Numbered from the stretch's first letter, positions 25,948-34,550 are shown. The stretch is DNA of 64,000 nucleotides from Actinomadura latina NBRC 106108 (GCF_001552195.1 NZ_BCQS01000007.1:62001-126000), one strand, 5' to 3'. A program made the numbers and translations. The notes: a model not told the origin generated them from the sequence alone.

Positions 25948-28092
25948 CGGGCCCGCGTCCGGCACCTCGACGGTCAGGGTGAACCGGCCGGCCGCGTGCT
26001 CGACGGCCAGCGCGCCGCCGGCCTCGGCCGCGCGCGAGCGCAGGTTGGCCAGCCCCGTCCCGCCCGCGCCGGGCCGCGTCCTGCCCGCGCCGGAGCGTGT
26101 CCCACCAGCGCCGGGCCGCGTCCTGCCCGCGCCGTCGTTGGAGACGCGGAGTCGGGTGGGCGTGATGGTGATCTCGCAGCGCCGGGCCCGCGCGTGCCGG
26201 ACCACGTTGGTCACCGATTCCCGCAGCACGACGGCGAACAGGACCGCGACGTCTGCCGGCGGTTCCGCCACGGTGACACGGACCCGCGCCCCCGCCGTCG
26301 TCAGCAGGTCCCGCGCGCTCTCGACCTCGGCGGCGAGCCGCAGCGGGGCGGGCTCCGCGCCGATCGAGCGGACCGTCGCCAGCGCGGCGCCCGCCAGCCC
26401 GGCCAGCCGCGCGGCGTCCGCCGGGCCCGCCGCCATCCCGCCCCTGATGATGATCGCCGACAGCTGCGAGCCGAGCAGGTCGTGCACGTCCCGCGCGATC
26501 CGCAGCCGCTCGCGCAGCACCGACGTGCGGACCAGCTCGCGGCGCGCCCCGTCCAGCCGGGCCGCCGCGACGGGCAGCCGGCCCAGCGCGTAGACGGTGA
26601 TCATGAAGGCGGCCGAGCCGAGCAGGCTGAGGAGCGCCACCACCGGCGGGCGCGGGCCGTACAGCAGCGGGAACGGCACCAGCAGCAGCGCGGCGGCCGC
26701 CGCCCACGACCAGGGCGGGCGCACGTTCAGCAGCACCACGCCCGCGACCAGCCCCCCGTACGTCGCGGGCAGCCCGCCGTAGTCCGCCGGCACGAGCGGG
26801 CCCGCGACGGCGAACGCCGCCAGGATCAGCACGACCTGGGCCGGCAGCGCCCAGCGGCGCGGCCGGCCCTCGCCGCGCGGCAGCACATGGTAGAGCTGCA
26901 GCGCCGCGACGAGCGGCAGCGTGGCCGCCGCCACCGCGAGGCGGGCCGGGTCCACCGCGACGCCGGCGTCCCGCGCCATGACCACGCTGGTCGCGACCGT
27001 GCCGAGATGGTCCAGCTCCAGGACCAGGAGGACGGCGAAGGCCAGCCACGGCGCCGCGCTGACCGGGCCGCCCGTCCAGGCATGCGCCCGCGGTATCTCC
27101 GCCTCCACGGCGGGGCCGGTGACGAGCCGCCCGCCGAGGTCGGCGACCTCGGCGGACGAGGCCGAGAGCGGTTCCGCGAACGACGGCACGGGACCGGAGA
27201 AGGCCACCCGCAGCCGTTCCGGCCCGCCGGCACCGGTGCGGCACTCGATCACGCAGCCGTCCGGGGCGCCGTGCCGCAGGGCCGCCACCACGGTGCGGCG
27301 CAGCACCCCCGCCAGCGCCGCGTCGGCCTTCGGCTCCCGCGGGGCGGCCGCGTCCGCCTCGACGTGCACCGGCACGCCGGACGCCGCGAGCACCGCCCGC
27401 GCCGCCTCGATCTCGGCGGCCAGCGACCGGTCCCGGTAGTCGTCGGCGACCGAGCGGGCGCGGGCCAGCGCCGCCCGCGCGGCCGCCGTGATCTCGTCCG
27501 GGTCGGCGGACGCCGCGGCGGCCGACAGCCGCCGCCCCAGCTCGGCGCGCAGCCCGCGCGCGATCCGCAGCCGCTCCCCGGCGGCGCGCCGGGCGGCCAG
27601 CTCGGTGCGGGTGGCCTCCAGCGCGTGGACCAGGTGCCCGAGCCGCGCCAGGGCGAGGAACTGGAGGCCGCCGGTGAGCGTCACCACGGCGGCCCACACG
27701 GCGTACCCCGCGCCGGCGTCGGGCAGCCAGACCGTCCTGATCGCGAACTCGGCGGCCACGATGGCCGCGGCGGCCGGCCACCGCAGGCGGGCGGGCGCGG
27801 CGAGCAGCAGCACCGACGCCATGAGCAGGGGCGCCGCCGGCCGCCAGGCGTTGCCGAGGACGAGCAGCGGCGCGTACACCAGCACCGCCTGCGCGGCGAG
27901 GTTGCCGAGCGAGCCGCTCCAGGCCAGCGCCCGCGCCTGCAGGACGCCGAGGGCGAGCGCCGCGCACGTCCCGGCGAGCAGCGCCGCCGCCCCGGCCCGG
28001 TCGCCGGGGGCCGGGCCCACCCACAGCACCAGGACCCGGTACGTCCAGAACAGGACGATCCCGGCGAAGAGCGGCAGGCGGCTGTCGTGCAT
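25873..28092 (-). CDS. fused double sensor kinase: degenerate module + active HisKA_3 module
   Basis: About 739 residues with two full copies of a DesK-like plan. Module 1 has roughly five membrane segments (residues 5-155), then an HisKA_3-like helix RIARGLRAELG in which the phospho-His is Arg (about residue 182), and an ATPase-like part whose N-box Asn is lost (VVAALRHG). Module 2 has more membrane segments (about 350-505), then RIARDVHDLLG with His near 537 and RESVTNVVRHA as N-box. The ATP lid contains a 7-residue repeat (AGRTRPG/AGGTRSG). ATG 28092 or 28125 may be the start; no clear ribosome site helps. Confidence 0.82.
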   Translation of the reverse strand: MHDSRLPLFAGIVLFWTYRVLVLWVGPAPGDRAGAAALLAGTCAALALGVLQARALAWSGSLGNLAAQAVLVYAPLLVLGNAWRPAAPLLMASVLLLAAPARLRWPAAAAIVAAEFAIRTVWLPDAGAGYAVWAAVVTLTGGLQFLALARLGHLVHALEATRTELAARRAAGERLRIARGLRAELGRRLSAAAASADPDEITAAARAALARARSVADDYRDRSLAAEIEAARAVLAASGVPVHVEADAAAPREPKADAALAGVLRRTVVAALRHGAPDGCVIECRTGAGGPERLRVAFSGPVPSFAEPLSASSAEVADLGGRLVTGPAVEAEIPRAHAWTGGPVSAAPWLAFAVLLVLELDHLGTVATSVVMARDAGVAVDPARLAVAAATLPLVAALQLYHVLPRGEGRPRRWALPAQVVLILAAFAVAGPLVPADYGGLPATYGGLVAGVVLLNVRPPWSWAAAAALLLVPFPLLYGPRPPVVALLSLLGSAAFMITVYALGRLPVAAARLDGARRELVRTSVLRERLRIARDVHDLLGSQLSAIIIRGGMAAGPADAARLAGLAGAALATVRSIGAEPAPLRLAAEVESARDLLTTAGARVRVTVAEPPADVAVLFAVVLRESVTNVVRHARARRCEITITPTRLRVSNDGAGRTRPGAGGTRSGAGRTRPGAGGTGLANLRSRAAEAGGALAVEHAAGRFTLTVEVPDAGPSDPARLGGDADGVDPVACPQLGHR
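26063..26133. repeat. 21-base tandem repeat inside the kinase ATP-lid
   Basis: About 3.4 units of 21 bases (26063-26083, 26084-26104, 26105-26125, partial to 26133), core CGCCGGGCCGCGTCCTG. It encodes a repeated seven-residue unit between the DNG-type box and the GTGL box of the second kinase module. Confidence 0.85.
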
Positions 28093-28230
28093 GGCGGCAA
28101 TTATGCAGTTCGCAGGGATGTGCACTTTGCATGTCGGGCGCGTGCGGACCGCAGTCCGGCCGGTGCACGGGGCACTACTCCCGCGCGCCGCCGCTCAGCA
28201 GACTCGGAGTACCGAACGAGGAGGGCTCCG

Positions 28231-29394
28231 ATGAGCTTCGAGATCACACCTTTCCGCATCGACGTGCCGCAGGCCGACCTGGACGACCTGCGCGACCGCC
28301 TGGCCCGCACGCGCTTCGCCGACGAGCTCCCCGAGAGCGAGGTGACCGACGGCGTCCAGAAGGGCCCGGTCCAGCCGGGCTGGGAGTACGGGGTGCCCGT
28401 CTCCTTCGTCCGGGACCTGGTGGCCCGCTGGATCGACTTCGACTGGCGCGCCCAGGAGGCGCGGATCAACCAGTTCCCGCAGTACACGACCGAGATCGAC
28501 GGCCAGCTGATCCACTTCCTGCACGTCCGGTCGCCGGAGCCGGACGCGACCCCGCTGATCCTCACCCACGGCTGGCCGAACACGTTCGTGGAGTACCTGG
28601 ACCTGATCGGCCCGCTCACCGACCCGGCGGGGCACGGCGGCGACCCGGCGGACGCGTTCCACGTCGTCGTCCCGTCCCTGCCCGGCTTCGGCTTCTCGGC
28701 GCGGACCCGGACCAGTGGCTGGGGTTCGGCCCGCACCGCCGACGCCTGGGCCGAGCTGATGGCGCGCCTCGGCTACGACCGCTTCGGCGCGCACGGCAAC
28801 GACGCCGGCGCGATCGTCAGCCCGTGGCTCGGGCGCCGCCACCCGGACCGGGTGATCGGCGTCCACGTCAACCAGATCTTCTCCTTCCCCGCGGGCGACC
28901 CGGCGGAGCTCACCGGGCTCACCCCGGAGGAGGGGCAGTACCTGGAGTTCCTCCAGGGGTTCGTCCAGCACTCCATCCACGACCGGGCCCAGGAGGCGCA
29001 GCCGCAGACCCTCGCGCACGCGCTGTCGGACTCCCCGGCCGGCCAGCTGGCCTGGGTCGGCCAGCTCCTGGCCGCCCTGCCCGACCCCGACACGATCCTG
29101 ACCATCGCCACCATCTACTGGCTGACGAACACGTCGGCGTCCACGGCCCGCTTCTACTACGAGAACCACCACGAGCAGCAGGAGACCGAACCCACCACGT
29201 TCCCGATCGGGCTGGCGTCGTTCGCCTACGACTTCCGCCCCCTGCGCCGCTTCGCCGAGCGCGACCACAAGAACATCGTCCACTGGCGCGAGTACGACCG
29301 CGGCGGTCACTGGGCCGCCCACGACGCCCCCGACCTGCTGCTGGACGACGTCCGGGAGTTCTTCCGCGGCCTGCGCGACCAGTCGCGGGGGTGA
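28231..29394 (+). CDS. epoxide hydrolase-family alpha/beta hydrolase
   Basis: A 387-residue protein of the microsomal-type epoxide hydrolase family. The N-terminal EHN domain begins with ITPFRIDVPQADLDDLRDRL. The oxyanion HGWP lies near residue 111, the nucleophile Asp probably in AHGNDAGA near 190, and the catalytic His in DRGGHWAAHD near 362. It would add water to an epoxide, natural substrate unknown. ATG 28231 follows GAGGAGGG; the very long open frame upstream is antisense to the kinase. Confidence 0.88.
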   Translation: MSFEITPFRIDVPQADLDDLRDRLARTRFADELPESEVTDGVQKGPVQPGWEYGVPVSFVRDLVARWIDFDWRAQEARINQFPQYTTEIDGQLIHFLHVRSPEPDATPLILTHGWPNTFVEYLDLIGPLTDPAGHGGDPADAFHVVVPSLPGFGFSARTRTSGWGSARTADAWAELMARLGYDRFGAHGNDAGAIVSPWLGRRHPDRVIGVHVNQIFSFPAGDPAELTGLTPEEGQYLEFLQGFVQHSIHDRAQEAQPQTLAHALSDSPAGQLAWVGQLLAALPDPDTILTIATIYWLTNTSASTARFYYENHHEQQETEPTTFPIGLASFAYDFRPLRRFAERDHKNIVHWREYDRGGHWAAHDAPDLLLDDVREFFRGLRDQSRG

Positions 29395-29445
29395 CGGGAC
29401 GGGTTTCCCGGGGAATGGGTGAAGTCACCCACGAAACCGCAGGTC

Positions 29446-29484
29446 AAAAATATCTTGCTTGATTCGGCGGAATCCCCGTACGCT
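29446..29484 (+). promoter_or_regulatory. WhiB7-type autoregulated promoter
   Basis: An AT-rich element AAAAATAT (29446-29453) lies directly upstream of a -35 TTGCTT (29455-29460). An 18-base spacer and a -10 TACGCT (29479-29484) follow. An AT-rich tract just above the -35 is the known hallmark of WhiB7/SigA promoters, including the whiB7 promoter itself. Transcription would start near 29491, about 515 bases before the whiB7 start codon. Confidence 0.7.
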
Positions 29485-29556
29485 CGTCGCGAGCAATCAA
29501 CCGGCCGACCGTGTGGATCTTGATCCGCCGGCCCCCGGCCCCGAGAAGCCAGAGAG

Positions 29557-29892
29557 GTGGTGTGCAGTCCGGTGAGCAACACGTTGCTGAAATTCGCGTC
29601 GTCCTGCACGGCTGCCGACCTCGGCCTCTCCATGCCTTGTGTCTCGGTGCGCGGCGCTTCCATGTCCCGCGTCTCCATGCCCGGCGCCTATCTCCAGGCG
29701 CCCGGCGGGCGACTGCGCGAGTGGCAGCGCGCGGATCTGCGCTTTGAGCAGCTGATCCAGGACGACCAGGGGCGGAGTGTCTTCGAACACCTCATCGAGG
29801 ACACGAACGCTCCGGCTCCGGCCACGGCCCACGTGGGCGCCACCGTCCAGCGTGGCGTGTCGGGTCCGTACCCCTGGAGGCGACCGGTCTAG
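29557..29892 (+). CDS. upstream ORF in the whiB7 leader
   Basis: A 111-codon frame lying between the whiB7 promoter and its attenuator. It begins GTG-GTG after AGAGAG and stops at TAG 29890-29892, just 20 bases before the terminator stem. Known whiB7 leaders carry an upstream ORF whose translation state decides whether the terminator forms; this position fits. The peptide has no domain I recognise, and a shorter start (GTG 29572) is possible. The role is probably in the act of translation rather than in the product. Confidence 0.5.
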   Translation: MVCSPVSNTLLKFASSCTAADLGLSMPCVSVRGASMSRVSMPGAYLQAPGGRLREWQRADLRFEQLIQDDQGRSVFEHLIEDTNAPAPATAHVGATVQRGVSGPYPWRRPV

Positions 29893-29894
29893 AA

Positions 29895-29945
29895 AAGGCC
29901 GGCAAGCCCCCAGGCCGCGGATCCAGACACCGGATCCGCGGCCTT
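29895..29945 (+). promoter_or_regulatory. whiB7 attenuator: terminator hairpin and competing anti-terminator
   Basis: A perfect 13-base stem AGGCCGCGGATCC (29912-29924) / GGATCCGCGGCCT (29932-29944) with loop AGACACC, followed by TCTTCTTT, forms an intrinsic terminator. AAGGCCG at 29895-29901, right after the upstream ORF stop, can instead pair with CGGCCTT at 29939-29945 and would break the terminator. A ribosome stalled by antibiotics in the upstream ORF could switch between the two. The stem is visible; the switching is inferred from known whiB7 leaders. Confidence 0.75.
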
Positions 29946-30004
29946 CTTCTTTGCCCAGACAACCCACCGACACATTCCGTTGAGATCCAACGAGAGGAAC
30001 AAGG

Positions 30005-30292
30005 GTGACTGTGATGCAGGGGGCCCTCGCGATCAGCGAGGAGGACCTCACGCTTCCGTGCCGGACCGACCCGGAGCTGTTCTTCGCCGAGGCTCCCGCC
30101 GACGTCGAGCTCGCCAAGGCCCTGTGCCTGGAGTGCCCGCTCCGCAAGGAGTGCCTCGCCGGCGCGCTCGAGCGCCAGGAGCCCTGGGGCGTCTGGGGCG
30201 GTGAGCTCTTCGTCCGCGGCGTGATCGTGCCGCGCAAGCGGCCGCGTGGCCGCCCGCGCAAGCACCCGCGGCCGGACGAAGTGACGGTGTGA
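30005..30292 (+). CDS. whiB7: transcriptional regulator WhiB7
   Basis: A 95-residue WhiB protein that activates intrinsic antibiotic resistance genes with the primary sigma factor. Four iron-sulfur cysteines are seen: one in LPCRTDPELFF, then the cluster CLECPLRKEC. The EPWGVWGGEL turn follows, and the C-terminal AT-hook RPRGRPRKH identifies the WhiB7 subclass. GTG 30005 lies seven bases after GAGAGG; later GTG and ATG codons in frame are too far from it. It keeps the conserved place next to uvrD2 and the ABC1 kinase. Confidence 0.95.
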   Translation: MTVMQGALAISEEDLTLPCRTDPELFFAEAPADVELAKALCLECPLRKECLAGALERQEPWGVWGGELFVRGVIVPRKRPRGRPRKHPRPDEVTV

Positions 30293-30383
30293 GGCAGTGA
30301 TGCCCGCCATGCTCAGCCGAATCGACCCCGGAGGCGTGGCCCCCACGCGGGGACCGCGCCTCCGGGCCGCCGGGGAGAACGAG

Positions 30384-30584
30384 ATGACGATGCTCAGCCA
30401 GGACCTCGCCCGTGAACGAAGACCCGTGACCGTCCCCGACGAGCTGGCCGCCCGCGTGCGCGCGCTCCGCCGCGCCCGCCGGGATGCCCGGACGAGGGCG
30501 TCCCGCGTCCGGCGCGTCCTGCTCGCCCCGACGGTGCCGGGCGAAACGTACGTCCACGTCCCGACCCCAGGGCTCAGGCACTAG
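30384..30584 (+). CDS. small basic hypothetical protein downstream of whiB7
   Basis: A 66-residue Arg-rich protein; residues 27-47 are almost a helix of RALRRARRDARTRASRVRR. No domain recognised. ATG 30384 follows GGGGAGAACGAG; the frame is open to 30297, five bases after whiB7 ends. It lies between whiB7 and a strong terminator, so it may ride on the whiB7 transcript. Confidence 0.45.
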   Translation: MTMLSQDLARERRPVTVPDELAARVRALRRARRDARTRASRVRRVLLAPTVPGETYVHVPTPGLRH

Positions 30585-30591
30585 CGCACGA

Positions 30592-30620
30592 ACCCCGCGC
30601 ACCTCATCAGTGCGCGGGGT
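30592..30620 (+). terminator. intrinsic terminator after whiB7 and the small gene
   Basis: An 11-base perfect stem ACCCCGCGCAC / GTGCGCGGGGT with a seven-base loop lies eight bases after the small gene's stop. No T tract follows, as is common in high-G+C genomes. Confidence 0.7.
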
Positions 30621-30793
30621 CGCGGGCTGCTCGCACTCTCATCAGCCATCCGGTTCAGCCACCGGCGACCTCGGCCGCTGCGATCGCGTCCGAAGGCAGG
30701 TTCGAGCTTGCGAGAACCTGATCGCGCAGCGAGCCTCTGGGCGAGCCGGAGCGATGCAGCGATCGCGCGCGGCGCCCGCCGAAGGAAGGCCCT

Positions 30794-32176
30794 CTAGGGC
30801 CTGACGCCAAGGGCGTCGCAATCAACACTGCCGTCTTCGTCGTCGGCGAAGCCGGGCACCCACTTCAGGGACTCGGCGCGGGCCGGGATCTCGCACTCCA
30901 GCTGGCACAGCACGCCGGTGCCCGCCGACAGCACCCGGTGGATGATCACGTACTCGGGCGGCAGGTTCAGCTGCCGGACGACGTTGGACGGACGCAGGTC
31001 GGTGACCCGGGCGGCCATGTCGCGCAGCCACTCCCGGTTGAACTTGAACGTCTCGGTGACGAACGGCTCGGTGACCGGCGCGAGGAACGCCTGCAGCGAC
31101 TCGGCGTCGACCTCCACGCCCTCGCGGATGAAGTCCTCCCGGCGCAGGGCGTCCTCGATCTCGTCGATGTCGGCCATCGTGCCGATGCGCAGCAGCAGCC
31201 CGAGCCGCTTCTGGAAGCCGCCGGGGATGCGGTCGACGGCGCCGAAGTCGAGGACGCCGAGCCGGCCGTCCGCCAGCAGCCGGAAGTTGCCGGGGTGCGG
31301 GTCGCCGTGCAGCATCCCGCACCGCTTCGGCCCGGACAGCAGGAACCGGCAGTACAGCAGGGCCGCGTGGTTCCGGGTGTCCTGGTCGCCGTCGCTGATG
31401 ATCTTCGAGAGGAGGGTGCCGTCCATCCACTCGGTGATGAGGATGTTGCCGGACTGCGCGATGACCTCGGGGACGTAGAAATCGGGGTCGTCCAGGTACG
31501 CCGCGCGGAACAGGGACTGCGACTCGGCCTCGATCGTGTAGTCGAGCTCCTCGACCACCCGCTCCTTGAGCTCGGCGAGCATCGACTTGACGTCCAGCCC
31601 CGGCATCAGCACGCCGAACAGCCGGCCGAGCCGGGCGAGCTGGTTGAAGTCGCTGATCAGCGCCTTGCCGGCGCCCGGATACTGCACCTTCACCGCGACG
31701 GCCCGGCCGTCGTGCCAGACGGCGCGGTGCACCTGGCCGATGGACGCGGCGGCGGCCGGCCGGTCGTCGAACGACTCGAAGTAGTCGCGCCAGTCCTCCC
31801 CGAGGAACTCCGCGAGCACCTTGTGGACGGTCGACACCGGCAGCGGGGGAGCGGCCTCCTGCAGCTTGGTCAGCGTGGCCCGGTAGGGGCCGGCGATCTC
31901 CGGCGGCAGCGCCGCCTCGAAGATCGACAGCATCTGGCCGAGCTTCATCGCCCCGCCCTTGAGCTCGCCGAGGACCTTGAACAGCTGCTCGGCGGTCCGC
32001 GTCTGGATCTCCATCGCGACGGCCTCGGCGGGCTTGCCGAAGGTCCGCTTCCCGACGCCGAGCGCGGTGCGTCCGGCGAAGCCGATGGGGAGGGACGCCA
32101 GCTTTGCTGACCGCGTCACCGCGCGGCGGGGAAGATCGCTCACGCCGTACATTGTCGGTGATCGGGTGTCGTTCAC
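30794..32176 (-). CDS. ABC1/UbiB-family atypical kinase
   Basis: A 460-residue ABC1 (AarF/ADCK) family protein. The KxGQ motif is MKLGQMLS near residue 78, the Ala-rich loop [10 protein letters not shown] near 145, the ATP lysine VAVKVQYPG near 165, the catalytic loop HGDPHPGNF near 295 and the metal site LDFGAV near 315. Family members act in lipid or quinone metabolism; the target here is unknown. The homologue Rv3197 also sits beside whiB7. GTG 32176 is used, ATG 32152 possible. The TAG stop sits in the loop of AGGCCC/GGGCCT (30787-30802), a possible terminator. Confidence 0.88.
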   Translation of the reverse strand: MNDTRSPTMYGVSDLPRRAVTRSAKLASLPIGFAGRTALGVGKRTFGKPAEAVAMEIQTRTAEQLFKVLGELKGGAMKLGQMLSIFEAALPPEIAGPYRATLTKLQEAAPPLPVSTVHKVLAEFLGEDWRDYFESFDDRPAAAASIGQVHRAVWHDGRAVAVKVQYPGAGKALISDFNQLARLGRLFGVLMPGLDVKSMLAELKERVVEELDYTIEAESQSLFRAAYLDDPDFYVPEVIAQSGNILITEWMDGTLLSKIISDGDQDTRNHAALLYCRFLLSGPKRCGMLHGDPHPGNFRLLADGRLGVLDFGAVDRIPGGFQKRLGLLLRIGTMADIDEIEDALRREDFIREGVEVDAESLQAFLAPVTEPFVTETFKFNREWLRDMAARVTDLRPSNVVRQLNLPPEYVIIHRVLSAGTGVLCQLECEIPARAESLKWVPGFADDEDGSVDCDALGVRP

Positions 32177-32301
32177 GCCACAACCATCAGCAAGTATCGC
32201 CGGTGCCGAAACCGGCCCCCAATCCTGACCTGCCCCAACATGGTAAGTGTGCGCTTTCTCACGGCGGGTCCGTGAGCGTGCGGCGGGCGCGGCCGAGTGA
32301 T

Positions 32302-32376
32302 ATTCGGTAGCGTGCGGGGCCAGTCGGCCGGGTGCGGGGAGACGTGGGCAGAGTGGGATTCGGTAGCGTGCGGGGC
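32302..32376. repeat. 19-base direct repeat before the enoyl-CoA hydratase gene
   Basis: ATTCGGTAGCGTGCGGGGC occurs at 32302-32320 and again, perfectly, at 32358-32376, with the second copy ending at the ATG. The 56-base spacing suggests a small tandem duplication of the start/promoter region. Confidence 0.85.
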
Positions 32377-33177
32377 ATGTCCGGAGACTCCGCCGATGTG
32401 CTGCTGGTCGAACGCCGTCCCGACGGGGTCGCCGTCCTCACCCTGAACGACCCCGGCCGCCGCAACGCGATGTCGGACGAGATGACCGCCGCGTGGAAGG
32501 CGGCGATCGACGACCTGCGCGCCGACGCCGGCCTGCGCTGCGTCGTCGTCACGGGCGCCGGCAGCGCGTTCACCTCGGGCGGCAACCTCTCCTGGCTGGC
32601 CGACACCAACTCCGTCGCCGTCCCGCCGCTGCGCGACCGCATGCTGGGGTTCTACCGGACGTGGCTGGCGATCCGCGGCCTGGAGGTCCCGACGATCGCC
32701 GCCGTCAACGGGCACGCCGTCGGCGCCGGACTGTGCCTCGCCCTCGCCTGCGACCTGCGCTACGCGGCGGACGACGCCAAGCTCCTCGCCCCGTTCACCG
32801 CCCTCGGACTGCACCCCGGCATGGCCGCGACCTGGCTGTTCCCCGAGGTCGCGGGGCTGCCGCTGGCCCGCGAGATGCTGCTGGCCGGACGCGTCCTCAG
32901 CGGCGCCGAGGCGGCGGCGAACGGGCTCGTCAACCGGGCGTTCCCGCGCGCGGACCTGCTGGACGAGGCGCTCGGCGTCGCCGCGCGGATCGCCGCGCAG
33001 GCGCCGATCGCGACCCGGCTCACCAAGGTCGCCCTGTCGGGCGGCGGGCACACCGACATGGAGTCGGCGCTGCGATGGGAGTCGCTCGCGCAGCCGGTGA
33101 CGATGTCGTCCCGCGACATGATCGAAGGACTGGCGGCACAGAAGGAGAAGCGCAGCCCGCAATTCACCGGCGAGTAA
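32377..33177 (+). CDS. enoyl-CoA hydratase/isomerase-family protein
   Basis: A 266-residue crotonase-fold enzyme. The CoA-binding NDPGRRNAMSDEM lies near residue 25, the first oxyanion stretch SAFTSGGNL near 65, and the second NGHAVGAGLCLALACDLRYA near 110. TRLTKVAL near 215 fits the C-terminal helix. The exact reaction is not readable; it may act in beta-oxidation. ATG 32377 directly follows a 19-base direct repeat. It is divergent from the ABC1 kinase gene. Confidence 0.88.
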   Translation: MSGDSADVLLVERRPDGVAVLTLNDPGRRNAMSDEMTAAWKAAIDDLRADAGLRCVVVTGAGSAFTSGGNLSWLADTNSVAVPPLRDRMLGFYRTWLAIRGLEVPTIAAVNGHAVGAGLCLALACDLRYAADDAKLLAPFTALGLHPGMAATWLFPEVAGLPLAREMLLAGRVLSGAEAAANGLVNRAFPRADLLDEALGVAARIAAQAPIATRLTKVALSGGGHTDMESALRWESLAQPVTMSSRDMIEGLAAQKEKRSPQFTGE

Positions 33178-33269
33178 AGCCGTGGACACCTCTCTCGGGG
33201 ATTTGCAGAAGCCTCCCGCCGGATGGTCAAAACATAGGCTCTGACCTGCGGCGACGTCAAACACCCCCT

Positions 33270-33297
33270 TTGGCGGAGGCAAATTTTCGAGTACGGT
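33270..33297 (+). promoter_or_regulatory. promoter giving a probably leaderless mRNA
   Basis: TTGGCG (33270-33275), a 16-base spacer, then TACGGT (33292-33297), only six bases before the GTG at 33304. Transcription would start at or very near the start codon, so the metallopeptidase mRNA is probably leaderless; no ribosome site is present. Confidence 0.55.
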
Positions 33298-33303
33298 TCA
33301 GGC

Positions 33304-33903
33304 GTGCCCCCTAACGTTGAGGTCCGCCGCAGCGCCAGGCGCAGGCGAACCGTGTCCGCCTACCGCGACGGCGACAAGGTGGTGGTGATGGTTCCGTCCA
33401 GGCTCACCAAGGCCGAAGAGGAACAGTGGATCGCGACCATCCTGGAACGGCTCCAGGAGCGCGAACGCCGCAGGCGGCCCACCGACGCCGACCTGCAGTC
33501 GCGCGCCCGCGACCTGTCCCGCCGCTACCTGGACGGCCGCGCCGACCCGGTCAGCGTCCGCTGGGTCGCCAACCAGCGCACCCGCTGGGGGTCCTGCACG
33601 CCGGACGACGGCACGATCCGGCTGTCCACCCGGCTGCGCGGCATGCCCGGCTGGGTGGTCGACTACGTCCTCGTCCACGAGCTGGCGCACCTGCTCATCC
33701 CCGGCCACGGCGCCGACTTCTGGGAACTGGTCGGCAACTATCCGAAGGCCGACCGCGCCCGCGGCTACCTGGAGGGCGTGGCCGCCGCCGCGCACCTGCC
33801 GCTGGAGGCGGACGCGCCCGACGGCGAGATCGCCGGGGACGGCATGCACCACGGCGACGGGCTGCACCCCGGTGACGAGTACCCGCACGAGGTCGCCGGG
33901 TGA
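33304..33903 (+). CDS. YgjP/WLM-like metallopeptidase (M48-type, DUF45)
   Basis: A 199-residue zinc metallopeptidase-like protein. The zinc motif VHELAHLLIPGH lies near residue 124, with RTRWGSC near 97 and ADFWELV near 138, all DUF45/YgjP hallmarks. Substrate unknown. The GTG start lacks a ribosome site, in keeping with a leaderless promoter. Its end overlaps the next gene as GTGA. Confidence 0.85.
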   Translation: MPPNVEVRRSARRRRTVSAYRDGDKVVVMVPSRLTKAEEEQWIATILERLQERERRRRPTDADLQSRARDLSRRYLDGRADPVSVRWVANQRTRWGSCTPDDGTIRLSTRLRGMPGWVVDYVLVHELAHLLIPGHGADFWELVGNYPKADRARGYLEGVAAAAHLPLEADAPDGEIAGDGMHHGDGLHPGDEYPHEVAG

Positions 33904-34550
33904 CCGACGCCCCAGGCCCGGTGCCCGGAGCCTCCGCCCGCTTCGCCGCGGTGCTCTCGTCCCCCCGCGACCGGGACGTCCCGCCGGGGATCGACGCGGA
34001 CGAACTCCGGCTCGCGCTGCTCGAGGACACCTACGAGGTCGTCGCCGGGCTCGAACTGGTGACGGCCGCGCTCGTCCTGGACCCGCCCGACCAGCCGGAC
34101 GCCGAGGCGGTCACCTGGCCCGGCACCCCCATCGTCCGGGAGGCGACGCTCGCCGGCGCGTTCGCGGCGCTGCACGCGCTCGGCGCCGAGACCGCCGCGC
34201 TCGTCGCGCCGGACGCCCCCGACCTGCCGCCGCTGCTGCTCGGCAAGCTGTTCCGCGCCCTCGGCAGCGCCCCGTCCGCCGCCTGCCAGGCCGAAGGCGG
34301 AGCACTCGTCGCACTCGCCGCCCGCCTGCCGCTTCCGGACTGGCTCGCCACGGCCCTCCGGGACGTCGATCTCGACACCCCCGGCGCCCTCGCCGGCCTC
34401 CGCGCCGCCGCGCCCCGCCCCGGCCTCGTCCCGCAAGGCCCCGGCTGGCACCGCCTGCGCACCCTCGACGACCTGCGCCTCCTGGACCCGGGCCTGGAAG
34501 GCTGGGAGAACACCCGCGCCCTCCTGGAGGGCCACCCCCTCAGCCGCTGA
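33900..34550 (+). CDS. hypothetical protein, possibly GT-A-fold transferase-like
   Basis: A 216-residue Ala/Leu/Pro-rich protein whose family I do not recognise with confidence. The region ALGAETAALVAPDAPDLPP followed by GKLFRALGSAP resembles the nucleotide-sugar or nucleotidyl-transferase pattern of DUF2064/CofC-type GT-A folds (D-x-P-x-L-P), but no catalytic set is convincing. GTG 33900 overlaps the metallopeptidase stop, so translation is coupled. Confidence 0.65.
   Translation: MTDAPGPVPGASARFAAVLSSPRDRDVPPGIDADELRLALLEDTYEVVAGLELVTAALVLDPPDQPDAEAVTWPGTPIVREATLAGAFAALHALGAETAALVAPDAPDLPPLLLGKLFRALGSAPSAACQAEGGALVALAARLPLPDWLATALRDVDLDTPGALAGLRAAAPRPGLVPQGPGWHRLRTLDDLRLLDPGLEGWENTRALLEGHPLSR

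Noticed and set aside
25996..28230. N-terminal extension of the epoxide hydrolase to a 1132-codon frame
   Set aside because: The extra 745 codons are antisense to the kinase gene and compositionally odd; ATG 28231 has a good ribosome site and begins the EHN domain.
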